Source: an uncultured Bacteroidales bacterium
GTDB taxonomy: Bacteria > Bacteroidota > Bacteroidia > Bacteroidales > Bacteroidaceae
Assembly: GCA_937876995.1 (NCBI GenBank)
Contig: CALEFD010000104.1
Span: 1-21,872, forward strand
DNA length: 21,872 nt
Direction: 5' to 3'
Below the pieces are notes generated by a model. That model had not been told where the DNA came from, did no database searches, and saw nothing but the letters and a program-made list of their open reading frames with translations. A program made the translations under genes and the position numbers. Below, piece after piece: positions 15,049 through 21,872 of this stretch. Each line of letters begins with the position of its first letter. The first letter of the stretch is position 1.

Positions 15049-16158
15049 CTATTTTAAATCGAATTTTAATATCACTGGATTCCCATTGTTGTTCTCATAT
15101 AATTGCACAATCTTTTCTGATAAATCCGATTTGTCTATATTACTTAATCTTTCATCTTTTGAAATATGTTGATATAGTAAAAAATAGTGATTATTTGCAG
15201 CGCATTCAGGACAGATATATCCTTTCATTCCAGGAATTATAACATGATACTTCTCTATTTTACCAGAAGAAACTATATTCAATATGTTATCATTTGCTTT
15301 TGGAAAGGACCAGAAAGCTAAACGTTTACCTTTGTCTAACGATATAGGATAACCGGCTCCTATGCAAAATTCATATTCCTTGATATAATTATTGAATGTT
15401 AGTAACTCATTTAAATTATCTGGATTGTTAACTATGACCCTTTTAGGTATCCTCATTTCTTTAGGATACGAGAATTCCAATTCTGTATTCAGCATATTGT
15501 CCGCGTAACGATAAATTCTGTTTATATCATGATCAGCTATAGAAAAATATATAGAACTGTCACATGGATTGTAATTAGTGAAATTATGGAAAACTGATCC
15601 GGTATAATTCATGGCTAACATTCTTTCAGAAAGTTCTTCTGTTTCTGTATTGAGAATATATAATCCATATCTTTCATCAACGTTGTTTTCCAAAATAGCT
15701 GCGGCAATCAATAATTTATTCTTTCCAATTGAATTAATTGCTAAAATACGTGGTAGGTCATTTATATGTTTTATAAATTTATAATCCCTACCTTTGTATA
15801 TGTATATTTTACTATTGTTGTCCACAACATACAATAAACTATCTACCGATGAATATGTAAATGTATGAATACCTTGGTATTCTCCTCTGCCTCTACCTGT
15901 CTTTTCTAATACAGATGTTATAGTATCGCCTTCCATACGATAGATGGTTTGAAAATCGTTGGATAGAAGGAAACCACACTCTTCATAATCTAAATACAAT
16001 AATATATCCTTCATGGGCTCATGGTATTTAACTGGCAAAAGTTGTATATCAGAACTTATCTCTTCCAATGTTATTTCTTTTATATCATTGTCAGTCTTAC
16101 AACCACTAAATAAATAACACGCAATAACTATTAAAAACAATGGCGACTTCATAAACAT
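15049..16158 (-). CDS. Six-bladed beta-propeller lipoprotein, third copy
   Basis: This 369-residue protein has a signal peptide with lipobox FSGC (Cys20; Cys18 if the second ATG is used). The body is built of short beta-strand repeats and carries the hallmark GRGRGEY at 88-94, seen in the Bacteroidetes six-bladed propeller family (DUF5128/NHL-like). These proteins sit on a membrane face and probably bind ligands or partners; no enzyme activity is known for the family. Blade-like strands are visible around VDSLLYVVDNNSKIYIYKGR and ERYGLYILNTETEEL. It is the last gene of the group 18077-15049, 53 bases after the thioredoxin-like gene, and ends against the uvrB terminator. It is clearly diverged from its two paralogues upstream: only the GRGRGE motif and overall plan are shared at first sight. 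Confidence 0.75.
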   Translation of the reverse strand: MFMKSPLFLIVIACYLFSGCKTDNDIKEITLEEISSDIQLLPVKYHEPMKDILLYLDYEECGFLLSNDFQTIYRMEGDTITSVLEKTGRGRGEYQGIHTFTYSSVDSLLYVVDNNSKIYIYKGRDYKFIKHINDLPRILAINSIGKNKLLIAAAILENNVDERYGLYILNTETEELSERMLAMNYTGSVFHNFTNYNPCDSSIYFSIADHDINRIYRYADNMLNTELEFSYPKEMRIPKRVIVNNPDNLNELLTFNNYIKEYEFCIGAGYPISLDKGKRLAFWSFPKANDNILNIVSSGKIEKYHVIIPGMKGYICPECAANNHYFLLYQHISKDERLSNIDKSDLSEKIVQLYENNNGNPVILKFDLK

Positions 16159-16211
16159 TCTAAATAAAATTCGAATTTGGTTTGAAATATCAGATAATCT
16201 TTTGTGATGAG

Positions 16212-16871
16212 CTAGTAATTATTCCTGATTCTGGAATTTTCTAATTCAACACCATAGTAATTGAACTTATGCAAAATAGACATAACATGTTCAAACAAAG
16301 AGACAGATGAAATATTGCAAGGTCCCACTACGTGGCAAAGCCCGTATATACCCTCTTTGTCCGTACATATAGTAAATTCTCCGGTTTCGTTAAAACTCAT
16401 GAAGAATGGATTCAGTTTAAGAAATTCATTATTTGAATCTATATATACAGGAAACTTTAATTGTTCTCTTTTTAATTTATAAATAAGTGCCTCCAGTTCC
16501 GATTCTTTGGGAGATAATACGGCCATAGTTTGAATACTATCCGATATACTGTTTTTAAGAATCCTGTCCATCTCTTCATAATTATGCAACATATCAACCT
16601 TGCACGGCATACAGTGAACAGAATCAATACAAACCAAAAGGGTGGTCCTATCTATTTTTAAGTTGTTTACAACGGTAGTACTATCAAAACCTACGGAAAT
16701 AAGCTGATTAGGCAGTTTTACTTCCACTTTAGGCAGCGGTATTGACATAGGCTTATTCCAATTCTTTAATGTTTCAATAGGATTACCTATCAACACTTTT
16801 ACGGCTATCAATAGCAACACGACTATTGATATAATAATAATTGCTACTTTCTTCTTTTTTTGCATAACCAT
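16212..16871 (-). CDS. Membrane-anchored thioredoxin-like protein with a CMPC motif
   Basis: This 219-residue protein has a lysine-rich start, one membrane helix (about 9-28) and an exported domain with a thioredoxin-like pattern. A strand TTLLVCIDS leads to CMPC (87-90), then a helix (KVDMLHNYEEMDRILKNSI), a strand with MAVLSP, and FPVYIDSNNEFLKLN, like the resolving half of redoxin folds. The CxxC could make it a periplasmic disulfide oxidoreductase, but other cysteines (81, and several near the C terminus, in ICTDKEGIYGLC and GPCN) suggest it may carry its own disulfides. Its place between two propeller lipoprotein genes (6 bases from the one before, 53 from the one after) implies a shared role. 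A second ATG at 16865 is an equally possible start. The cis-proline is not clearly identifiable, so the fold is likely and the activity open. Confidence 0.68.
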   Translation of the reverse strand: MVMQKKKKVAIIIISIVVLLLIAVKVLIGNPIETLKNWNKPMSIPLPKVEVKLPNQLISVGFDSTTVVNNLKIDRTTLLVCIDSVHCMPCKVDMLHNYEEMDRILKNSISDSIQTMAVLSPKESELEALIYKLKREQLKFPVYIDSNNEFLKLNPFFMSFNETGEFTICTDKEGIYGLCHVVGPCNISSVSLFEHVMSILHKFNYYGVELENSRIRNNY

Positions 16872-16877
16872 ATCTTC

Positions 16878-18077
16878 TTATTTTAATTTTATTTTTATCA
16901 ACAAACGAGTATCTGCATCTGTTATAAGATTACTATTCTTTTCTATGTAACTACCCAGTGAATGAGAATAAGATTCAAGTCTTGAATCAAGATCATGTAC
17001 TGATTTCAGTACTTCATACTGAGTGGGAGCAACATATCCATACAGATAATCGTTATCGGCATAGATAATCGTTGTAGTAGCTAATACGTATCGCCAAATA
17101 TTCACAAGTGAGACCTTATCGTATTTAGGATTTGTAGTCATTGCATTTATGGATATTTTGCCTGTACGTTTATCTATAAACGCCATATAGCTTTTCTGAC
17201 CTTCTAAGTAAGAGAATATCTGATGGCTATCTGTTTCAAAAATATTATGAAAATGCCATACATATTCGTTCTTCGTAATGTTTCCTATACTTACCATCAT
17301 ATCATCAGATTCCTTAAAGAAACCGGCAGGTATTGCTCTGTCTGTTTCAAAGAAATATGTACTTTCCAACCGGTCTAGGGTTGAAGAAAACAGATGATAC
17401 GTAAAAGGCATTATGAATCTTAGTGTATCATTATACATAAAACAGGTTTGTCCGTCGCCTGAATAAACGCCACATTCATAAACATCATTAGGAATCTTAA
17501 GCTGTCTCTCCAACAAAGAACCATCTTGTTTGTAGTAAGATACGTAATCTCTGTTGTACAAACTACCACCATCCTGCGATACTGCAACAAGATTTCCCTT
17601 AATAGGATATACATAATCGGCACAAATCTCTTCACTATTATTCAGAAAATCTATAAATCCACCATCTTTGCCATACATACATATTCGTCCGGTACCTGAA
17701 TCGAAAACACATACAGTATCCCGGCCTAAAATGAACGAATTGGCAGGGGATAAGAGTTCTCCTCTACCGCGTCCTTTAATATCTTTAGAAAACAGCAGAG
17801 TTAAATCTTTTCTGTCAAATAGCATCAGACGGTAACAATGCGCATCTAACACCACAAACAGATTTTCGGACGCCGATATTGACGGATAAACTATATACTT
17901 CCAGTCATTGGTTATTTCCAAAGGGACTACAGAAATAGAATCTATAAAATCAGATAGTTCTACTTCTTCTGTCACATTCAAAGAAAGATTATATTTAGCT
18001 TTATAACCGCTCAAATCATTATTCTTGCCACAGGAAGTGACAAAAATAATGATAAGTAAAAACAATATACGCTTCAT
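16878..18077 (-). CDS. Six-bladed beta-propeller lipoprotein, second copy
   Basis: This 399-residue lipoprotein has a short signal peptide (MKRILFLLIIIFVTSC, Cys16) and a propeller body with GRGRGEL at 102-108. The stretch before it (SDFIDSISVVPLEITNDW) corresponds to the first blade of the family, and repeats such as DTVCVFDSGTGRICMYGKDG fit further blades. It is the first gene of a transcript from the -7 box at 18113-18120 that also covers the thioredoxin-like gene (6-base gap) and the third propeller. The function of this family is unknown; anchoring to a membrane face outside the cytoplasm follows from the lipobox. Low GC compared with the repair genes in the window. Confidence 0.78.
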   Translation of the reverse strand: MKRILFLLIIIFVTSCGKNNDLSGYKAKYNLSLNVTEEVELSDFIDSISVVPLEITNDWKYIVYPSISASENLFVVLDAHCYRLMLFDRKDLTLLFSKDIKGRGRGELLSPANSFILGRDTVCVFDSGTGRICMYGKDGGFIDFLNNSEEICADYVYPIKGNLVAVSQDGGSLYNRDYVSYYKQDGSLLERQLKIPNDVYECGVYSGDGQTCFMYNDTLRFIMPFTYHLFSSTLDRLESTYFFETDRAIPAGFFKESDDMMVSIGNITKNEYVWHFHNIFETDSHQIFSYLEGQKSYMAFIDKRTGKISINAMTTNPKYDKVSLVNIWRYVLATTTIIYADNDYLYGYVAPTQYEVLKSVHDLDSRLESYSHSLGSYIEKNSNLITDADTRLLIKIKLK

Positions 18078-18112
18078 TAAATTGATTATTTGAAACAGTT
18101 TAATTTCAACGG

Positions 18113-18120
18113 CAAATATA
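18113..18120 (-). promoter_or_regulatory. -7 box of the propeller/thioredoxin transcript
   Basis: CAAATATA on the plus strand reads TATATTTG on the minus strand, an exact TAnnTTTG match. It would give a leader of about 30 bases to the ATG at 18077. A CAAA at 18145-18148 (TTTG on the minus strand) is 24 bases away, longer than the usual 19-21. Confidence 0.55.
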
Positions 18121-18152
18121 CAACTAAAATTTATAGTAACTAATCAAATCAT

Positions 18153-18180
18153 AAAAAAAAACACTAAAATTCTAGAAACG
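18153..18180 (-). terminator. Possible terminator after the first propeller gene
   Basis: On the minus strand the stop codon of the first propeller gene (18164-18166) is followed two bases later by nine T (complement of 18153-18161). Only a weak self-complementary stretch (CTAGAATTTTAG) precedes the T-run, so termination here is plausible but not strong. Together with the next -7 box it suggests separate transcripts. Confidence 0.3.
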
Positions 18181-19357
18181 ATATTTTAAAGAATAATTTA
18201 GTTGCATCATCTAAGGTATATTCTTCTCTATACTTTTGAATTTGCTTTATAAGAGAATCCTTTAAACTATCAGATGCCATACTGCAATTATCTTCTATAC
18301 TGCAAAACGATTTATAATCACAATACATATACACATCATTGTTGTAAGATCCTATAGGTCTTATGGTCATGAACAATTGATTTATGAACAAATCATTCTT
18401 TTTCCTACCATGTGAAGTATCAAAAGCATAGCTTTGATTCTGTTTTTTATCAATCAACACTTTATATATAGTCCTTTCGTATATTGTAGAAAAGCTATAA
18501 TATCTATTTGTTTCATAAAAATCCATCAAGTTCCCTGATGCACCCGATGATAAAACCTCAGCAAATAGATTTGAAGAGTTCAACTTATTTCTCACTAATG
18601 ATTTTTCTAATTTATCATTAAAATCTAAGTAGTACTTCTGAAAAACATCATTACTGGTAGAATCCATTTCAAAAATAACATAGCCATAAGGGATATAAAA
18701 ACTTATTTTTCCATTATGTGTAGATACAGGATAAGGATGACTAACAATTTTAGAATGTAATCGGCTTAAAAAGAGTTCCGAATGAATAATCTTACCACTT
18801 GTGTTATTGTAAACATTACAAAAATCATCGCCATTTTGAAACTCACGACTAAGACTAAAGCCTACGGAGTAATCGTTTGATTTTTGATAAAATTCATCGC
18901 AATATCTATCTTCTAATACAATCTGTTTAACGTAGTCTCCATCTGTATTATAGTAAAGACATCTTGCCGTTGAACAATCATAGATACCAATTAAATCATT
19001 GTAAACAAAAGCATTTCCAAATTCAATAAATTCACCACGGCCCCTACCTATATAACGTCTGCCAAAACTATTTTTACAATTCACATATCCTAACATCATA
19101 CCATTGCTTTTATCAATTAGAACTATTGTACTATCGTTAGGATTTAGCATTACAGGATTATTCAAATAGATTGATTTTTCATTCACTTCCAATGGAATAA
19201 AAGTGATGTCAGTTATACAATTAAAATAGGCTGAATCATTATTGGTATTTATGGAAACGACATTACAAGTATCGTCTATAACGGGAGAAAAGAATTCGTT
19301 GCCCTTACACGACACTATAAACATTAACAACAAAAATGTTTTAATAATCCTTTCCAT
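18164..19357 (-). CDS. Six-bladed beta-propeller lipoprotein, first copy
   Basis: This 397-residue protein has a signal peptide with lipobox IVSC (Cys17) and the family motif GRGRGEF at 104-110. Before it comes the first-blade pattern (CITDITFIPLEVNE, then SIYLNNPVM), and after it further strands such as NDLIGIYDCSTARCLYYNTD. Its first-blade segment resembles that of the second copy (ITFIPLEV against ISVVPLEI), indicating common ancestry. It lies 61 bases downstream of the GH43 gene on the same strand. No exact -7 box is seen in that gap, so it may be read through from GH43 or have a weak promoter. A T9 run follows the stop codon. Its ligand is unknown. Confidence 0.77.
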   Translation of the reverse strand: MERIIKTFLLLMFIVSCKGNEFFSPVIDDTCNVVSINTNNDSAYFNCITDITFIPLEVNEKSIYLNNPVMLNPNDSTIVLIDKSNGMMLGYVNCKNSFGRRYIGRGRGEFIEFGNAFVYNDLIGIYDCSTARCLYYNTDGDYVKQIVLEDRYCDEFYQKSNDYSVGFSLSREFQNGDDFCNVYNNTSGKIIHSELFLSRLHSKIVSHPYPVSTHNGKISFYIPYGYVIFEMDSTSNDVFQKYYLDFNDKLEKSLVRNKLNSSNLFAEVLSSGASGNLMDFYETNRYYSFSTIYERTIYKVLIDKKQNQSYAFDTSHGRKKNDLFINQLFMTIRPIGSYNNDVYMYCDYKSFCSIEDNCSMASDSLKDSLIKQIQKYREEYTLDDATKLFFKISFLEF

Positions 19358-19418
19358 TTATTTCAATCAAAGTTTTTAGCTCAAATCTTTACATATTATT
19401 AAAACCTTCTCCAAACCT

Positions 19419-21515
19419 TTATTTAGATTCTGCTATAGACCAGTGGAAGACTGTGCCGTCTTTACGGTTTGGTTTGGGACCTGCCCAATCTGCTCCGTAA
19501 GGTTCACCGGTATCAGGTGCTATACCTACATAGCGCTGAGTTTTCATAGAGAGCAGCATACATTCACTGCGTAGCATATCTTGCCACATAAATAGAGATG
19601 CTTCTGTCTCTTCTTTCAACATTCTAACGTCAGAAGAGAGTCCAATGCCTGTTACTGTTAAGAAACCGGTGCCATTCATAGCTTCAAGCGCTACAAGTCC
19701 GTTACCACGGTCGTGAACGCGGAATTTACATCCTGCACCATTATAGTCTCTAGTGCCACGATTTGCTTTGTGTAACATTCCGTGCGGGTTTGCCCAAGCC
19801 CGACTATTATCGGCAAGATTTGTCAGTGTAATTATTTTACCTAATGGTATATTGTTTGAACGGTCTGCCATAGGTTCATCTACTGTAAAATTATCAAATA
19901 GCGCATAGCCTCCATTTTTACCCGCCACATTGAATGCATAGAGTGCTGTACGCATTCCCTGGAAGGTTTTTAGTTGGTATGGCAACAGTACTGTATCGCC
20001 TATGGTAGTGTAGTTTTCACCATCCAAACTGTAACTGAACTGCGCTATATCTCTATCGTATTCACCCTCTACACGCAGGTAGAATTTGGTATCAGACATC
20101 ATTATCTCTATCCACTTATCTAGTTGTTGGTTATAGTGTTGCAGCACCAATTCATCGTTTTGTTTCATTACTCCTAATATAGCATACGGCATATTCAGTA
20201 TTCCCAATCCTGCCATATCGCCCTCTTTCAGGTGCGATGCATCTAGTTCTACTGTGGTTATAGAAACAGGTCCTATAGCACGTTGGGTTAGTGTATTTTT
20301 GGCCCACAAGAAGTTTTCTGCAGGCATAGTCTTTAGGCGTAATTTGCCTTTACTAAGTGCCCACATTTTATCATTGGGATTGTGGTTCCACTGCCATATT
20401 GGTTGCAGGGTTTTACCATCAAAATTATCGTTACGATTGTATGGTGCTGATGGTTCTACTTGAGCCTCTACATTTGGTTTATACCATGTTCTGGGGGTTC
20501 TGCCTAAATTTCCCTGAAGTCCAAAATATGGCCATCCATCTACCCAGGTAACTGGCGATAGACAGGTAGTTCTGCCTACTGAATGGAAGTCAATCATAGA
20601 GAAGCCCCACCATTCACCGTTTGGCAAATCTACCAAACCGCCCTGATGCAGAGGTACTGCGCTGAAATGGTTACCTGTTGGGTAGTTTATTTGGAATTTT
20701 GTTCCGTGTTCAGGAACGGGTCTGTCCAGGCCCACATTATTTATAGTATGCTGTGCCATTTCACCAAATGTTTCACGCATGCTGATGGTTACTGTCTGGT
20801 ATGGTCCTTCGGGTTTATCAGCACGCGCACACTGCATTCTGCCTACAGGTGAATAATTGGCACTGATTATGTAGTATTTGCCATCTATCTTATAGAAGTG
20901 GTGACCTTCACCCATTGCGTTTCCGGCCTCAATAATTACTTTTTCACTGCCCTCCACAAAGCCACTGAAATCCGGTTTGATTTCTATCAGGTGAACTTCA
21001 TCGTACTTATATACTGCATATATTTTTCCATCATCATCAAATAGTACCGATAGGTCGTATATATCGCCTTCCATATTGATGTGTTCCCATGGTCCTGCCG
21101 GATTTTCTGCTATAAAGACCTGCATTCCTACGCCGTTAATATTTGAGAAGACATAGAATTTGCCATTATGATAGCGTATGCAGGGAGCCCAAATGCCCTG
21201 TCCATACTCTTCCTGTCCATTTTTCAGTTCAAATGATTCTCCAAAAGTGAAACGATCAAAGCAATAGCTCAGGAACTTCCAGTTCACTAAATCTTTTGAG
21301 TGCATTATTACTACTCCGGGTACTGTGTGCATGGTTGTTCCGGCCATATAAAAATCTTCTCCTACTCTTATTATATCAGGGTCTGAAAATTCATCGTAGA
21401 ATATTGGGTTTGTATAGGTTCCGTTTCCATTGTCGGCTGTCCAGGATTTGGTTTGTGCCATTGATGTGCCGGCTACTGCTATCAGTATTGCTGCAAGTAG
21501 TACTATTTTCTTCAT
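19419..21515 (-). CDS. GH43 family glycosidase with beta-sandwich and C-terminal beta-trefoil-like domain
   Basis: This 698-residue secreted enzyme has a signal peptide (1-20, cut before QTKSW). A five-bladed propeller catalytic domain (about 30-340) carries the GH43 triad: Asp45 in FSDPDIIRVG (base), Asp154 in YDLSVLFDDDG (pKa modulator) and Glu203 in NAMGEGHHFY (acid). A GH43-type C-terminal beta-sandwich follows (about 362-548, NRNDNFDGKTLQPIWQWNHN to YALFDNFTVDEP). About 140 extra residues at 560-698 have repeating strands (NSRAWANPHGMLHKANRG, LVALEAMNGTGFLTV, QRYVGIAPDTGEP) that look like a beta-trefoil, possibly sugar-binding. GH43 members act as beta-xylosidases or alpha-L-arabinofuranosidases; which one cannot be told here. 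No SusC/SusD genes are adjacent. An 18-bp inverted repeat lies upstream. Confidence 0.93.
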   Translation of the reverse strand: MKKIVLLAAILIAVAGTSMAQTKSWTADNGNGTYTNPIFYDEFSDPDIIRVGEDFYMAGTTMHTVPGVVIMHSKDLVNWKFLSYCFDRFTFGESFELKNGQEEYGQGIWAPCIRYHNGKFYVFSNINGVGMQVFIAENPAGPWEHINMEGDIYDLSVLFDDDGKIYAVYKYDEVHLIEIKPDFSGFVEGSEKVIIEAGNAMGEGHHFYKIDGKYYIISANYSPVGRMQCARADKPEGPYQTVTISMRETFGEMAQHTINNVGLDRPVPEHGTKFQINYPTGNHFSAVPLHQGGLVDLPNGEWWGFSMIDFHSVGRTTCLSPVTWVDGWPYFGLQGNLGRTPRTWYKPNVEAQVEPSAPYNRNDNFDGKTLQPIWQWNHNPNDKMWALSKGKLRLKTMPAENFLWAKNTLTQRAIGPVSITTVELDASHLKEGDMAGLGILNMPYAILGVMKQNDELVLQHYNQQLDKWIEIMMSDTKFYLRVEGEYDRDIAQFSYSLDGENYTTIGDTVLLPYQLKTFQGMRTALYAFNVAGKNGGYALFDNFTVDEPMADRSNNIPLGKIITLTNLADNSRAWANPHGMLHKANRGTRDYNGAGCKFRVHDRGNGLVALEAMNGTGFLTVTGIGLSSDVRMLKEETEASLFMWQDMLRSECMLLSMKTQRYVGIAPDTGEPYGADWAGPKPNRKDGTVFHWSIAESK

Positions 21516-21573
21516 ATTGGTTGTATTGGGTTATTTTTAATGTATGTGTGTAAAGATAATGTATTTTGAGGGG

Positions 21574-21620
21574 AATGTTGTACCAAAGTTGCGAAAAATC
21601 ATCAACTTTGGTATAACATT
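21574..21620. repeat. 18-bp inverted repeat upstream of GH43
   Basis: AATGTTGTACCAAAGTTG (21574-21591) and CAACTTTGGTATAACATT (21603-21620) are complementary at 17 of 18 positions, separated by 11 bases. It lies 58-105 bases upstream of the GH43 start. It could be an operator for a dimeric regulator of GH43, or the hairpin of a short RNA or dispersed element. Confidence 0.7.
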
Positions 21621-21640
21621 GTGTATGTGGTGTAATGGTT

Positions 21641-21680
21641 GGGATTCCGCCTAACGGCGGCATCCCTGCCCTCCGGGGGC
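21641..21680. repeat. GC-rich double hairpin (REP-like)
   Basis: GGGAT-CCGCC (21641-21651) pairs with GGCGG-ATCCC (21656-21666) around a TAAC loop with one internal mismatch. A second palindromic stretch GCCCTCCGGGGGC (21668-21680) follows directly. This GC content stands out sharply from the surrounding DNA. Dispersed REP-type palindromes look like this; only a genome search can tell. Confidence 0.6.
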
Positions 21681-21686
21681 CATCTA

Positions 21687-21735
21687 ACAAGGTTTAGTAA
21701 AGCGTTTGTTTTACAAACTTATGTTTTTTTATTGT
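21687..21735 (+). terminator. Plus-strand terminator module, inverted copy of the tRNA terminator
   Basis: ACAAGGTTTAGTAAAGCG (21687-21704) is followed by a hairpin GTTTGT/ACAAAC (21704-21718) and TTTTTTTATTGT (21724-21735). The first and last parts are identical to the module downstream of tRNA-Arg on the other strand, while the hairpin sequence differs. It may terminate any plus-strand transcript from the hairpin region to its left. Confidence 0.45.
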
Positions 21736-21773
21736 GTTCTATTTTCGCTCAAACAAGTTTGGCTCAAATATAT

Positions 21774-21821
21774 ACAATAAAAAAACGCCTAACTTTCGTT
21801 AGGCGCTTTACTAAACCTTGT
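21774..21821 (-). terminator. Rho-independent terminator of tRNA-Arg
   Basis: On the minus strand CGCCTAAC (complement of 21798-21805), a GAAA tetraloop and GTTAGGCG (complement of 21786-21793) form a perfect 8-bp stem that extends with AAA/TTT pairs. It is followed by seven T (complement of 21779-21785). The terminator begins directly after the tRNA 3' end. Confidence 0.85.
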
Positions 21822-21872
21822 GATTCGGTTGGGATTCGAACCCAAGACCCACAGCTTAGAAGGCTGTTGCTC
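21821..21872 (-). tRNA. tRNA-Arg (anticodon UCU), 3' part, cut by window edge
   Basis: Read on the minus strand, the visible part includes the anticodon stem ACAGC/GCTGT with loop CTTCTAA (anticodon TCT, complement of 21858-21860), variable loop GGGTC, T stem TTGGG/CCCAA with loop TTCGAAT, the 3' acceptor strand CCGAATC and discriminator A (21821). CCA is not encoded. The D arm and 5' acceptor strand are beyond the window. It decodes AGA, a common Arg codon in the AT-rich genes of this window. Confidence 0.93.

Larger units (their letters stand above)
21516..21820. other. Gene-free, repeat-rich intergenic region
   Basis: These 305 bases between the GH43 start and the tRNA-Arg 3' end contain no convincing gene. 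They hold a -7-like box (TATCTTTA, complement of 21551-21558, one mismatch) for GH43, an 18-bp inverted repeat, a GC-rich double hairpin and two facing terminator modules, listed separately. Short open frames through it translate into low-complexity Gly/Pro/Arg peptides from the GC-rich hairpins. Confidence 0.7.

Noticed and set aside
15049..19357. A short secreted peptide gene (such as an NVEALA-type peptide) within the propeller cluster
   Set aside because: I looked in the four gaps (6-86 bases) and saw no open frame with a signal peptide; they are too short.
21391..21690. Minus-strand open frame of 99 codons through the GC-rich hairpins, upstream of GH43
   Set aside because: The N-terminal Gly/Pro/Arg-rich peptide comes from the palindromes, and the frame runs out of phase into the GH43 start. 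No promoter fits it.
1..21872. CRISPR array, insertion sequence or prophage
   Set aside because: No spaced direct repeats of CRISPR type, no transposase or integrase coding region and no phage genes were seen on either strand.

Overview
The window looks like chromosomal DNA from a gut-type member of the Bacteroidales. Three things point there. Start sites carry the Bacteroidetes -7 box (TAnnTTTG) instead of Shine-Dalgarno sequences. Several families are typical of the phylum: GRGRGE-motif six-bladed propeller lipoproteins, a PorT-type barrel, a CHU_C/type B sorting domain, DUF4293 and the Bacteroidetes-type RNA polymerase omega. Xylan-type glycoside hydrolases of families GH10 and GH43 are also present. 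No species call is possible from sequence reading alone.

Layout from left to right. (1) 1-523, minus: the N-terminal part of a Clp/Hsp100 AAA+ ATPase cut by the window edge, AT-rich and without the usual Clp N domain. (2) 770-3100, plus: an SPFH/band 7 membrane protein, a 56-residue Arc-like ribbon-helix-helix protein and a GH10 endoxylanase lipoprotein. The last overlaps the convergent uvrA by 14 bases. (3) 8064-3087, minus: an NhaD-type sodium/proton antiporter, then a secreted protein with a CHU_C domain, then uvrA one base later. (4) 8189-8542, minus: a small exported protein of unknown function, divergent from a LysM x3 / periplasmic-binding-protein fusion that is translationally coupled (ATGA) to a PorT-family outer membrane barrel. 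(5) 12859-11165, minus: bamD, the omega subunit gene and a DUF4293 membrane protein, ending in a clear terminator. uvrB (12985-15018) diverges from bamD. (6) 19357-15049, minus: three diverged six-bladed propeller lipoproteins and one membrane-anchored thioredoxin-like protein, AT-rich relative to the housekeeping genes. (7) 21515-19419, minus: a GH43 enzyme with a beta-sandwich and an extra C-terminal beta-trefoil-like domain. (8) 21516-21872: a gene-free, repeat-rich stretch ending in the 3' part of tRNA-Arg(UCU).

How the parts work together. uvrA and uvrB encode two subunits of nucleotide excision repair but sit in separate transcription units. bamD (outer membrane assembly), the PorT-type barrel and the LysM fusion are envelope functions. 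GH10 and GH43 suggest arabinoxylan or xylan use, but there is no SusC/SusD pair here, so this is not a classical polysaccharide utilisation locus.

The most unusual signals are the propeller/thioredoxin cluster, the Clp ATPase lacking its N domain, and the repeat block beside the tRNA. That block holds two inverted copies of a terminator module whose flanks are identical but whose hairpins differ. A recurring -7 box placed 5-10 bases before the start codon suggests leaderless or nearly leaderless transcripts and changes several start-codon calls.
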